Source: QWHO01 sp039809865 | GTDB lineage: Bacteria; Vulcanimicrobiota; Xenobia; Xenobiales; QWHO01 | Reading direction: 5' to 3' | DNA: 64,000 nt | Assembly (NCBI GenBank): GCA_039809865.1 | Contig: JBDHVW010000002.1 | Span: 1 to 64,000 of the forward strand | Part shown: positions 30,285 to 38,729 of the stretch, one piece after another | Layout: each line of letters begins with the position of its first letter | Position numbering within the stretch: the stretch's first letter is position 1 | Made by a program: the position numbers and the translations under genes | Notes under the pieces: generated by a model | What the model was told of the DNA's origin: nothing | The model's database searches: none | The model's input: only the letters and a program-made list of their open reading frames with translations

Positions 30285-32926
30285 TCAACGTCGGGGGTTG
30301 GTGGCGTCTCATCCTCTGGCTGCTGCTGGCCGGCTTTGCCATCTACATCGGCGTCAACATCAAGGGCACCCTGACCGTCTTCGGATTGGCCTTCTTCATC
30401 GCGTATTTGCTGAACTGGCCCATCGAGCGCATCACCGGCAGTCGTCTCGGACCGGTCAAGCAGCTCAGCCGTGGACAGGCTATCGCGGTGGTCTACCTCG
30501 TGATCATCTTGATCATGACCGCGGGTGGATTGGTGTTGGTCCCGATCGGCGTGAACCAGGCCACGCAGATCACGCAAGATGCGCCGTATATCGTGGCCAA
30601 AGTCAAAGTTCAATCCGAGCTGGTCCAGGCCCGCTACATCAAGAGCGTCCCTCCCGCGGTGCGCAAGAACGTCGAGACGGCTCTCACCAGCAGCCAGGAG
30701 GGTTTGACCGCCAAGCTCGGAGAGTATCTCGGGTTGCTGGGCAAATGGGTGCTGGACATCGTCAACAAGATCTTGTTGCTCCTTTCGGGGTTGTTCTTTG
30801 CGCTCTACTTTCTGGTGGCCTGGCACGAGCTGTGGGAGGGCAACCTGCGGATGGTGCCCTTCCAATACAAAGACGACGCACGCAGTCTGGCCAACCAGAT
30901 GAACAAGATCTTCGGTGGCTACGTGCGTGCCACGATTTTGTGCGCGGCGAGCTGTGGCGGCCTGACCCTGGTTCTGTTATTGGCGCTGACTCTCTGGAAA
31001 TCCAATCCCTACGGGATCCTGCTGGCGTTTCTGGCGGCTGCGACCTACCCCGTGCCCGTGGTGGGCGTGGCGATCACCACCGTCCTGGCAGGAATCCTGG
31101 CTTACTTCTCCTCCGGAGACCTGGTCTACGCGACGGTGGTGGCGCTGGCCACGCTGGGTGCCAACCAGGTCGTGGATCGCACCCTCTATCCAAAGTTGAT
31201 GGGTGATGCTATCGGTGTCTCGGCGCTGTTCATCCTGTTCGCCTCGTTCGCGGGCGGCGAGTTCCTGGGACCGACGGGGATGCTGCTGGGCGTGCCGCTG
31301 GCAGCCATGGGGAAGGCGCTGCTGACCTGGATCCACGCGCGCTTCCTGGTGATTCCCGAGGAGCAGGCGCAGCACTCGACGCAGGAATTGTGGCGTCGGG
31401 CGGCCGAGGTGCCGGCGGAGTTGCCGCCCGAGGTGATGGCCTCGTTGACGCCAGAGGAGCGGGCCGCGGCGCAGCTGGCCCAACAGGAGCGGGCGGCCTG
31501 GGGTCAGGCCGCTTCGGCTGCCTCCGTGGCCGAGCTGGCGCGGGCCACGGGCCTGGCGGCCGGGCACGTCATCCGCGAGGAGAAGGCTCATATCGCCGAG
31601 CTGACCCACGTCGAGGAGCTGGCCCGCGAGACCGGTCGAGCCGCCGAGAAAGCCGCCGCCGATGCCCGCGCGGCCGAGGTGGCCCGTGTGGCGGACAAGG
31701 CCGCTGCCGAGAAAGCGATCGCCGAGAGGGCAGCCGCCGAGCGCTCGGCGGCCGATGCGCGGGCTGCCGCCGAGAAGATTGCGGCCGAGAAGGCCGCCGC
31801 CGACCGTGCCGCGGCCGAGAAGGCTGCGGCGGAAGCCCGAGCAGCCGTCGACGCGAGGGCCGCCGCCGATAAGGCCGCTGCCGAGAAAGCTGCCGCTGAA
31901 CGCGCTCTGGCTGAGAGGGCTGCCGCCGAAAGGGCCGCCACGGAGAAAGCCGCTTCCGAGCGTGCTGCCGCCGAGAAGGCCGCTGCCGACAAAGTCGCTG
32001 GCGAGAAGGCCGCTGCCGACAAAGTCGCTGCCGAGAAGGCTGCGGCCGACAGAGCCGCCGCCGAAAAGGCTGCGGCCGACAAAGTCGCTGGCGAGAAGGC
32101 CGCTGCCGACAAAGTCGCTGGCGAGAAGGCCGCTGCCGACAAAGTCGCTGCCGAGAAGGCTGCGGCCGACAGAACTGCCGCCGAGAAGGCTGCTGCCGAA
32201 AGGGCTGCCACGGAGAAAGCCGCTTCCGAGCGTGCCGCCGCCGAGAAGGCTGCTGCCGACAGAGCCGCCGCCGAGAAGGCCGCCGCCGAGAAGGCCGCCG
32301 CCGAGAAGGCCGCTGCCGAAAAGGCCGTCGCCGACAAAGCTGCGGCCGAGAAGGCGGTCGCTGGTGGGCAGGCCGGCGTCGTCGCCCGGCCCGCTGCGGC
32401 GCCAGGTTTGCCCACCCTGCGGAGGCCGGGCTTCGACCCGGCGGCGGAGCTGCTGGCGCGTCAGAAGGCTAAATTGGAAGAGGCCGAGGCGGCCGCCGAG
32501 AAGGCCCGAAAGGCGGCGGCGGAAGCACAGAAGGCGGCTGACGCCAGCCCTGGCAGCGGCAAGCTGAGCAAGAAGGCCCGGCGCTCGCAAGAGTTCTCGC
32601 GCCAGCAGATCGAGAAGGCCGAGCAGATCGCCCGCGAGCTGGCGGTCACGGCCGAGCGCGCTCGCCAGGAGGCCCGTTTGCGCGAAGAGACCGAGCGGGC
32701 CGAGCAGCAGCACGAAGAGGCCCTCCGGGCCGAGGAACTGGCGCGTGAGGATAAGGCCCGCGCTGACGAGCACGCCCGTGAGGAAGCCGCCCTCGAGGCC
32801 CGCGAACGCTCCCTGGCCGCCCAGAAGGCCCGCACCACGCCGGAGACTCCCGAAGCTCCCGAAGAGCCCTCCCATCCCGGCGACCTGGGCGACGAGGACG
32901 GTGGTCTGGTCGGCATGATCGGCTAG
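30281..32926 (+). CDS. AI-2E/PerM family membrane protein with giant Ala-rich helical C-terminus
   Basis: An 881-residue protein. Residues 1-360 are a PerM/AI-2E family transporter with about eight hydrophobic segments: WWRLILWLLLAGFAIYIGV, FGLAFFIAYLLNWPIERI, then NKIFGGYVRATILCA, YPVPVVGVAITTVLAGILAYF, and GEFLGPTGMLLGVPLAAMGK. Typical family members stop near residue 350. Here about 500 further residues follow. The core is a long Ala/Glu/Lys/Asp segment of repeated EKAAADK or EKAAAER heptad-like units, and the end is an Arg/Glu-rich coiled coil. The composition resembles the TolA stalk. GTG at 30281 overlaps the HIT stop. The substrate is unknown; the stalk may span the periplasm or cytoplasm, which is inference. 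Confidence 0.85.
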   Translation: MINVGGWWRLILWLLLAGFAIYIGVNIKGTLTVFGLAFFIAYLLNWPIERITGSRLGPVKQLSRGQAIAVVYLVIILIMTAGGLVLVPIGVNQATQITQDAPYIVAKVKVQSELVQARYIKSVPPAVRKNVETALTSSQEGLTAKLGEYLGLLGKWVLDIVNKILLLLSGLFFALYFLVAWHELWEGNLRMVPFQYKDDARSLANQMNKIFGGYVRATILCAASCGGLTLVLLLALTLWKSNPYGILLAFLAAATYPVPVVGVAITTVLAGILAYFSSGDLVYATVVALATLGANQVVDRTLYPKLMGDAIGVSALFILFASFAGGEFLGPTGMLLGVPLAAMGKALLTWIHARFLVIPEEQAQHSTQELWRRAAEVPAELPPEVMASLTPEERAAAQLAQQERAAWGQAASAASVAELARATGLAAGHVIREEKAHIAELTHVEELARETGRAAEKAAADARAAEVARVADKAAAEKAIAERAAAERSAADARAAAEKIAAEKAAADRAAAEKAAAEARAAVDARAAADKAAAEKAAAERALAERAAAERAATEKAASERAAAEKAAADKVAGEKAAADKVAAEKAAADRAAAEKAAADKVAGEKAAADKVAGEKAAADKVAAEKAAADRTAAEKAAAERAATEKAASERAAAEKAAADRAAAEKAAAEKAAAEKAAAEKAVADKAAAEKAVAGGQAGVVARPAAAPGLPTLRRPGFDPAAELLARQKAKLEEAEAAAEKARKAAAEAQKAADASPGSGKLSKKARRSQEFSRQQIEKAEQIARELAVTAERARQEARLREETERAEQQHEEALRAEELAREDKARADEHAREEAALEARERSLAAQKARTTPETPEAPEEPSHPGDLGDEDGGLVGMIG
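31640..32360 (+). repeat. Ala-rich coding repeats (21-bp period) in the AI-2E-type gene
   Basis: Near-exact 21-bp and 42-bp units encode EKAAADK, DKVAGEK, DRAAAEK and similar seven-residue blocks for about 240 residues. Long identical DNA segments recur (for example around 31980, 32090 and 32120), showing recent slippage expansion. Confidence 0.85.
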
Positions 32927-33020
32927 AGGGATCCGCCCGACCGGTGACAGGACCCCCGTCACGCAAGCGGAGCCGCCTCGCAACACGACCCTTCTTCCCG
33001 CTCTAAGCAACGCTCCGGCT

Positions 33021-33180
33021 GCCCGCTGCCGGCTACCCGCCACCCACTGTCCACTGTCCACTGCCCACTGTCCGCCGCCCCTCCGCCCCTCCGCCCCCCG
33101 CCCCTCCGCCGCTGCCCGCCGCGCTGCCCCCGCCCCTCTGCCCACCGCCAGCCGCCAACCCTGCCACCTGCCAACCAGGA
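33021..33180. repeat. C-rich low-complexity intergenic tract
   Basis: Part of the 358-bp gap before the liv operon. One strand is very rich in C (runs of CCGCCCCTCCGCC) and contains short CCACTGT repeats near 33043-33072. No gene, terminator or clear promoter is visible in the gap. The strand asymmetry could favour non-B structures. Confidence 0.6.
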
Positions 33181-33284
33181 ACCCACGAGACTGCGGAGAA
33201 TACGCCCGAAATTTTTTCGCCACGAATTCCCCCCGGCTTGAGTGCTTTTCAAAGCGAGCGGGGTCACCCCGAGGAGGAACGATA

Positions 33285-34547
33285 ATGAGACGCCTGGCTA
33301 TTTGCCTTTTGCTTACCCTTTGCTGCCTGGCTCTGGGCTGCACCCGTCCGCCGGACGGAGACACGACCGGTGGTGGCGCCACCGGTGGAACCACGACCGG
33401 CGGCACGACCGGCGGAACCACCGGAGGCCAGACCTCCAAAGGAGATCCCAACGCCAAGGACGAGTACGCCGAGAAGGCCGTCGATGGCGACAACCTCAAG
33501 ATCGGCGTCTACCTGTCGATCACCGGCGCCTCGGCGACCTTCGGCGAGGGCAGCCGCGCCGGCATGGAGATCGCCGTGGACGAGGTCAACAAGAAGGGCG
33601 GCGTGCTCGGCAAAAAGCTGAAGCTCATCGTCGAGGACGACGAGGGCAAGCCCGACAAGGCTGCCGCCGCTGGCCAGAAGCTGATCACCCAGGACAACGT
33701 GCTGGTGGTGCTCGGCGAGGTCATCTCCTCCAACTCCCTGGCCGTGGCTCCCATCTGCCAGAAGAACGAAGTTCCGATGATCAGCCCGTCCTCGACCAAC
33801 GTCAAGGTCACCCAGGTGGGCGACATGATCTTCCGCGTCTGCTTCCTGGACGACTTCCAGGGCCAGGTGATGGCCCGCTACGCGGCCGACAACCTCAAGG
33901 CCAAGACGGCCGCCCTGATGATCGAGAAGTCCTCCGACTACTCGGTGGGCCTGGCCGACAGCTTCCAGAAGACGTTCGAGGCCAAGGGCGGCAAGATCGT
34001 CGCCACCGAGAGCTTCACCAACGCCGACACCGACTTCTCCAGCGTGCTGACCAAGATCAAGGGCTCCAACCCCGACGTGATCTTCCTGCCCAGCTACTAC
34101 AACTCGGTCGGTCTCATCGCCAAGCAGGCTCGCGAGCAGGGCATCACCGTCCCGTTCCTGGGTGGCGACGGCTGGGAGTCGCCCAAGCTGATCGAGCTCG
34201 GCGGCAAGGCTCTCGACGGCTGCGCCTTCTCGACCCACTTCAACGTCAACGAGACCGAGGGCAAAGTGGCCGACTTCGTCAAGGCCTACAAAGCCAAGAC
34301 CGGCAACCTGCCCGACGGCCTGTCGGCCCTGGGCTACGACGACGTGCTGCTGATGGCCGACGCCATCAACCGCGCCGGCAAGCTCAACCGCTTCGCCATC
34401 CGCGACGCCATCGCCAGCACCAAGGACTTCCAGGGTGTCACCGGCACCATCACCATCAACGCCCAGCGTAACCCGGACAAGCCGGCCACGATCATGCAGA
34501 TCAAGGACGGCAAGCTCGAGTTTGTCACCCAGATGGCTCCCGAATAA
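33285..34547 (+). CDS. livK: Branched-chain amino acid ABC transporter, substrate-binding lipoprotein
   Basis: A 420-residue lipoprotein. The signal ends in lipobox LALGC (Cys near 19), followed by a flexible Gly/Thr tether (TGGGATGGTTTGGTTGGTTG). The Leu/Ile/Val-binding (type 1 periplasmic) fold starts at LKIGVYLSITGASATFGEG. Further conserved parts are GVLGKKLKLIVEDDEGKPDKA, VISSNSLAVAPICQKNEVPM and ISPSSTN. GAGGAGG precedes the ATG. It heads a compact livKHMGF operon in which livH starts on the base after its stop. Anchoring by lipid suggests a periplasmic position at the membrane. The ligand may be Leu/Ile/Val, another amino acid or urea-like; it cannot be decided. Confidence 0.93.
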   Translation: MRRLAICLLLTLCCLALGCTRPPDGDTTGGGATGGTTTGGTTGGTTGGQTSKGDPNAKDEYAEKAVDGDNLKIGVYLSITGASATFGEGSRAGMEIAVDEVNKKGGVLGKKLKLIVEDDEGKPDKAAAAGQKLITQDNVLVVLGEVISSNSLAVAPICQKNEVPMISPSSTNVKVTQVGDMIFRVCFLDDFQGQVMARYAADNLKAKTAALMIEKSSDYSVGLADSFQKTFEAKGGKIVATESFTNADTDFSSVLTKIKGSNPDVIFLPSYYNSVGLIAKQAREQGITVPFLGGDGWESPKLIELGGKALDGCAFSTHFNVNETEGKVADFVKAYKAKTGNLPDGLSALGYDDVLLMADAINRAGKLNRFAIRDAIASTKDFQGVTGTITINAQRNPDKPATIMQIKDGKLEFVTQMAPE

Positions 34548-35447
34548 GTGGAAGTCGTCCTCCAGGTCCTGCTGAACGGGCTGATCCTCGGCAGCGTCTA
34601 CGCCCTGATCGCCCTGGGCTACACGATGGTCTACGGCGTGCTGCGGCTGATCAACTTCGCGCACGGCGACGTGCTCATGCTGGGAGCCTTCGCGGGCTAC
34701 TTCGTGGGCAACGCCGTGGCCGAGGTGATGCCGTTTCCCCTGCTGGTGACGCTGATCGCCTCGATGGCGATCTGCGCCGCCATCGGGGTGCTCATCGAGC
34801 GACTGGCCTACAAGCCCGTCCGCAGCGCGCCGAGCCTGACGTCGCTGATCACCGCGATGGGCGTCTCGCTGTTCCTGGAGTACACCACCGCGCTGGTGCT
34901 CGGACCGACCCCCCGCGGCTTTCCCCAGGACAAGCTCCTGCCCGACAGCACTCTGATTCACGCCGCGGGCTTCCCCGACGTGCACAGCCGCGACCTGGTC
35001 GTGATGGCCACCGCGCTCGTGCTGCTGGGCGTGCTCTACTACATCGTGGCCCACACCCGAATGGGCAAGGCGATGCGCGCCGTGTCGTTCGACAAGGACG
35101 CCTCCCGCCTGATGGGCATCAACGTCGACCGCGTGATCTCGTTCACGTTCGCGGTCGGCGCGGCCCTGGCGGCCGGCGGCGGCGTGCTCTACGCCCTCAA
35201 ATACGGCCGGGTGGAGCCCTATATGGGCATCTATCCCGGCCTGAAGGCCTTCATCGCGGCCGTGCTCGGTGGCATCGGGAGCATCCCCGGCGCCATGCTG
35301 GGCGGTCTTCTGATCGGCTTCACCGAGGCCGGCGCGAGCTACTTCTTCTCCACCTATCGCGACGCGGTCGTGTTCTCGGTGCTGGTGCTGGTGCTGCTGG
35401 TGCGCCCGGCGGGCATCCTGGGGCGGGGCATGGTGGAGAAGGTATGA
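34548..35447 (+). CDS. livH: Branched-chain amino acid ABC transporter permease LivH
   Basis: A 299-residue inner-membrane permease with about eight helices. Landmarks are LNGLILGSVYALIALGYTMVYGVLRLINFAHGD near the start and MRAVSFDKDASRLMGINVDRVISFTF in the middle (contact loop for the ATPases). GIYPGLKAFIAAVLGGIGSIPGAMLGG lies near the end. It forms the channel with LivM. The GTG start follows the livK stop directly. Confidence 0.95.
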   Translation: MEVVLQVLLNGLILGSVYALIALGYTMVYGVLRLINFAHGDVLMLGAFAGYFVGNAVAEVMPFPLLVTLIASMAICAAIGVLIERLAYKPVRSAPSLTSLITAMGVSLFLEYTTALVLGPTPRGFPQDKLLPDSTLIHAAGFPDVHSRDLVVMATALVLLGVLYYIVAHTRMGKAMRAVSFDKDASRLMGINVDRVISFTFAVGAALAAGGGVLYALKYGRVEPYMGIYPGLKAFIAAVLGGIGSIPGAMLGGLLIGFTEAGASYFFSTYRDAVVFSVLVLVLLVRPAGILGRGMVEKV

Positions 35448-36496
35448 ACACCGCCCACTACCTCAAGAAGTGGGGCATTCTGTTGGGTGCGGTGGTGCTG
35501 CTCTTCTGCATCGAGGAGTTCGCCTTCTGGGCGATCAACGGCTTCTGGCAGAACCTGATCATCCTGGCCGGGATCAACATGGTCGCGGCCCTGGGCCTGA
35601 ATCTCATCAATGGCTACTGCGGCCAGTTCTCTCTGGGCCACGCCGGATTCATGGCCATCGGCGGGTACACGACAGCCTTCTTCACGATGCGCTTCGCCTG
35701 GCCCGACTGGATGATGCACATGCCCACCGACCGCTACCCGATCATGTTCCCGCTCAGCCTCATCCTGGGCGGGCTCGTGGCGGCCGTCGCCGGGCTGATC
35801 GTGGGCATCCCCAGCTTGCGCCTGAAGGGCGATTACCTGGCCATCGTCACGCTCGCGTTCGGCGAGATCGTGCGGGTCTTTCTGCTGAACTTCGACTACA
35901 TGGGAGCCGCGCGCGGACTGACCGACATCCCCAAGATCTCCAGCTTCTTCTGGGTCTACGGGTGCGTGCTGCTGGCCACCGTGGTCGTGCTCAACCTGAT
36001 CAACTCCTCGCCCGGACGAGCCATCATCTCGGTGCGCGAGGACGAGCTGGCGGCCGAGGTCATGGGAGTCTGGACGACCTACTACAAGGTCGCCAGCTTC
36101 CTGATGGGCGCTTTCCTGGCCGGTGTGGCGGGAGGCCTGATGGGTCACTGGCTGCAGATCCTCACGCCCGAGAAGTTCAACTTTGTTCTCTCCATCGAGA
36201 TCGTGGTCATCGTGGTAGTGGGCGGCATGGGCTCGACCAGCGGCGTGCTGCTGGCGGCCATCCTGCTGACCGCGCTGCCCGAGCTGCTGCGCTTCACCTC
36301 GGGGATGGCGGCCGTGCCCGGCCTCTCCCTGCTGGGCCAGCCAAGTATGCGGATGATCCTCTACTCGTTGATGATGATCCTCTTGATGATCTACCGCCCG
36401 AAGGGCCTGTGCGGCAACCGCGAGATCTGGGATATCCTCAAGAACCGCGCCAGCGGCACGCCTTCCGAGCCGCGCAAGAAGCAGGCCATGCCATGA
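35444..36496 (+). CDS. livM: Branched-chain amino acid ABC transporter permease LivM
   Basis: A 350-residue polytopic permease, partner of LivH. It has ALGLNLINGYCGQFSLGHAGFMAIGGYT, GIPSLRLKGDYLAIVTLAFGEI, RGLTDIPKI, and the cytoplasmic loop REDELAAEVMGVWTTYYKV followed by AGVAGGLMGHW. Its ATG overlaps the livH stop and its stop overlaps livG, so the operon is translationally coupled. Confidence 0.95.
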   Translation: MNTAHYLKKWGILLGAVVLLFCIEEFAFWAINGFWQNLIILAGINMVAALGLNLINGYCGQFSLGHAGFMAIGGYTTAFFTMRFAWPDWMMHMPTDRYPIMFPLSLILGGLVAAVAGLIVGIPSLRLKGDYLAIVTLAFGEIVRVFLLNFDYMGAARGLTDIPKISSFFWVYGCVLLATVVVLNLINSSPGRAIISVREDELAAEVMGVWTTYYKVASFLMGAFLAGVAGGLMGHWLQILTPEKFNFVLSIEIVVIVVVGGMGSTSGVLLAAILLTALPELLRFTSGMAAVPGLSLLGQPSMRMILYSLMMILLMIYRPKGLCGNREIWDILKNRASGTPSEPRKKQAMP

Positions 36497-37266
36497 GCGC
36501 TCTGATGAAGGTCAAAGGCCTCACCCGTCGCTTCGGCGGGCTGGTGGCCGTGAACGGGGTGGAGCTGGACATCGAGGAAGGCTCCCTGGTCGGTCTCATC
36601 GGCCCCAACGGCGCCGGCAAGACGACCTGCTTCAACATGCTCAGCGGCGTGATCCAGCCGTCTGAAGGCAGCATCAAGTTCATGGACAAGCGGGTGGACG
36701 GCAAGAAGGCTTACCAGTTCACCCAGATGGGCATCGCGCGCACGTTCCAGAATATCCGGCTGTTCAAGAGCCTGTCCGTGCTGGACAACGTCAAGATCGC
36801 CTGCCACTTCAACTGCGGCTACTCGATGTTCCGCTCGTTCGTGCACGGCCCGTTCTTCGCCAAGAAGGAAGCCGAGATCACCGAGCACGCCATGGAGATG
36901 CTGAAGATCTTCAAGCTCGATCACGACGCTCACGAGATCTCCACCAACCTGGCCTACGGCGAGCAGCGCCGGCTCGAGATCGCCCGCGCCATGGCCACGC
37001 GCCCCAAGCTGCTTCTGCTCGACGAGCCCGCGGCCGGCATGAACCCGACCGAGTCGCACGAGCTGATGGAGCTGATCCGCTTCACGCGCGAGAAGTTCGG
37101 TACCACCATCGTGCTGATCGAGCACGACATGCACGTGGTGATGGGGTTGTGCGAGAAGATCCTGGTGCTCGACTACGGCACGCCTATCGCCTACGGGGTG
37201 CCGGCCGAGATTCAGGCCAATCCCCGCGTGATCGAGGCCTACCTGGGCAAGACGGAGGAGGAATGA
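36493..37266 (+). CDS. livG: Branched-chain amino acid ABC transporter ATP-binding protein LivG
   Basis: A 257-residue ATPase: Walker A GPNGAGKTTC, GIARTFQNIRLFKSLSVLDN (Q loop region), signature LAYGEQRRLEIARA (LSGGQ variant), Walker B LLLLDEPAAGMNP, and switch IVLIEHDMHVV. The start ATG overlaps the livM stop. The frame is open much further upstream inside livM, but homologs begin at this ATG. Confidence 0.95.
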   Translation: MSALMKVKGLTRRFGGLVAVNGVELDIEEGSLVGLIGPNGAGKTTCFNMLSGVIQPSEGSIKFMDKRVDGKKAYQFTQMGIARTFQNIRLFKSLSVLDNVKIACHFNCGYSMFRSFVHGPFFAKKEAEITEHAMEMLKIFKLDHDAHEISTNLAYGEQRRLEIARAMATRPKLLLLDEPAAGMNPTESHELMELIRFTREKFGTTIVLIEHDMHVVMGLCEKILVLDYGTPIAYGVPAEIQANPRVIEAYLGKTEEE

Positions 37267-37976
37267 GCATGCTCCTCGAGGTCAAGGACCTGCACGTCTA
37301 TTACGGCGCCATCCACGCCCTGAAGGGCATCTCGATCGAGGTGCACGAGGGCGAGATCGTCACTCTGATCGGGGCCAACGGGGCGGGAAAGACCACCCTG
37401 ATGCGCACCATCTCAGGCCTGCTGCGCGGGCGCGAGGGCAGCATCAGCTACCAGGGGCGCAGCATCAGCGACGTCCCGGCCCACGAGATCGTCGCGGACG
37501 GCCTGTGCCAGGTGCCTGAGGGGCGGCGCGTCTTCGCCAACATGACCGTGCTCGAGAACCTCGAGATGGGCGCCTTCTTGCGCCGCGACGCCGAGATAGG
37601 CAAGGACATCGAGAAGTGCTACGGCCTCTTCCCGCGCCTCAAGGAGCGCCGCCGCCAGACCGCCGGCACCCTGAGCGGCGGCGAGCAGCAGATGCTGGCC
37701 ATGGGCCGCGCCCTGATGGGCCGCCCCAAACTGCTGCTGCTGGACGAGCCCAGCATGGGCCTCGCCCCCCTGCTGGTGGCCGAGATCTTCCGTATCATCC
37801 AGACCATCAATAAGGACGAGAATACGACCGTCCTGCTGGTGGAGCAGAACGCCCACCAGGCCCTGAAGATCGCCAACCGCGGCTACGTCATCGAGACGGG
37901 GCACCTCGTGCTGAGCGGGCCAGCCAGCGAGCTGGCCGACAACGACGAGGTGAAGAAGGCCTACCTGGGGGTGTAG
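37263..37976 (+). CDS. livF: Branched-chain amino acid ABC transporter ATP-binding protein LivF
   Basis: A 237-residue ATPase: Walker A GANGAGKTTLM, GLCQVPEGRRVFANMTVLEN (typical LivF Q-loop region), signature LSGGEQQMLAMGRAL, Walker B LLLLDEPSMGLAP, and switch VLLVEQNAHQAL. It overlaps livG by four bases and ends the operon, six bases before the stop of the convergent tail-collar gene. No terminator hairpin is visible between them. Confidence 0.95.
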   Translation: MSMLLEVKDLHVYYGAIHALKGISIEVHEGEIVTLIGANGAGKTTLMRTISGLLRGREGSISYQGRSISDVPAHEIVADGLCQVPEGRRVFANMTVLENLEMGAFLRRDAEIGKDIEKCYGLFPRLKERRRQTAGTLSGGEQQMLAMGRALMGRPKLLLLDEPSMGLAPLLVAEIFRIIQTINKDENTTVLLVEQNAHQALKIANRGYVIETGHLVLSGPASELADNDEVKKAYLGV

Positions 37977-37982
37977 CCCTGG

Positions 37983-38729
37983 CTACTCGCGCGGTGGGAA
38001 GATCCCGTTGATCGTCAGGAAATAGGGGATCTTTCCACCCCCCAGCGGCGCCAGGTTGGGAAGCCCGAAGCTATCCTGCTGCTGATTGCCTCCGTAGTTG
38101 TTTCCGAGCAGCGCGTACAGAGCCTGATTGTTGTTGATGCTCAGCATGACCTCGGTGCTGAGATTGGCAAAATTCATCGGGCTGAGGGGCACGGTTCCAG
38201 CGTAGCTCAACACCGTGGCCAGATAGTAGTCGAGGGGGTTGACCGGATCGGCCTGGCCGGGCCAGATTCCCGCCAGGCAGATGATGTAGGGAATGTTGGG
38301 CGCCAGGTCGGGCAGATTGGGAACCGCGAACTGGCTTTCCGTTCCCCCGAATGTGGTTCCGAGCACGGCGAAGGCCGCCGGGTAGGTTTGGGAAGAGTAC
38401 TGGCCTCCGTTGCACAGAACCCAGTTGGGCGGGACGCGGTTGGCGTTCGGCCAGGCCCGAACCTCGCCGATGATCCCCAGCATGGGGGAGAGGGGCGAAT
38501 CGCCGCTCAGGCACAAAATCCAGGGCACCGGAAGGTTGTCGACCGTGGTCAGCGGGTTGAGATTGGGCAGATTGAAGGTGTCGCCCGAGCCCCCGAACTG
38601 GTAGGCCAGAATGACGAGAAGCAGCTCGTTGTCCTCGGTGAGCTGGACGGGAGCCCCGTTGGGGCTCGTCCATTCAGGGGGCGAAAAGCCGCCCCCAAAG
38701 GGGATCAGACCTCCAGTATAGCCTTCCAT
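37983..38729 (-). CDS. Phage tail collar-like domain protein
   Basis: A 248-residue protein built from three similar segments, each with an Asn/Gln-rich strand pattern and an F-x-L-P-N-L type motif: LLVILAYQFGGSGDTFNLPN, then FAVLGTTFGGTESQFAVPNL, then LYALLGNNYGGNQQQDSFGL. This matches the tail-collar/microcystin-dependent-protein (MdpB) family, whose members form trimeric fibre-tip-like structures. There is no signal peptide. Its ATG overlaps by one base the stop of the NHL lipoprotein gene, so they form an operon. No other phage gene is present, so it is likely a domesticated or stand-alone protein. A longer upstream frame exists but lies in the shadow of the NHL gene. Confidence 0.8.
   Translation of the reverse strand: MEGYTGGLIPFGGGFSPPEWTSPNGAPVQLTEDNELLLVILAYQFGGSGDTFNLPNLNPLTTVDNLPVPWILCLSGDSPLSPMLGIIGEVRAWPNANRVPPNWVLCNGGQYSSQTYPAAFAVLGTTFGGTESQFAVPNLPDLAPNIPYIICLAGIWPGQADPVNPLDYYLATVLSYAGTVPLSPMNFANLSTEVMLSINNNQALYALLGNNYGGNQQQDSFGLPNLAPLGGGKIPYFLTINGIFPPRE

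Noticed and set aside
30977..33499. Minus-strand open frame opposite the AI-2E-type repeat region
   Set aside because: It reads as the complement of the Ala-rich repeats (Gly/Leu/Ser runs); no start signal, no family.
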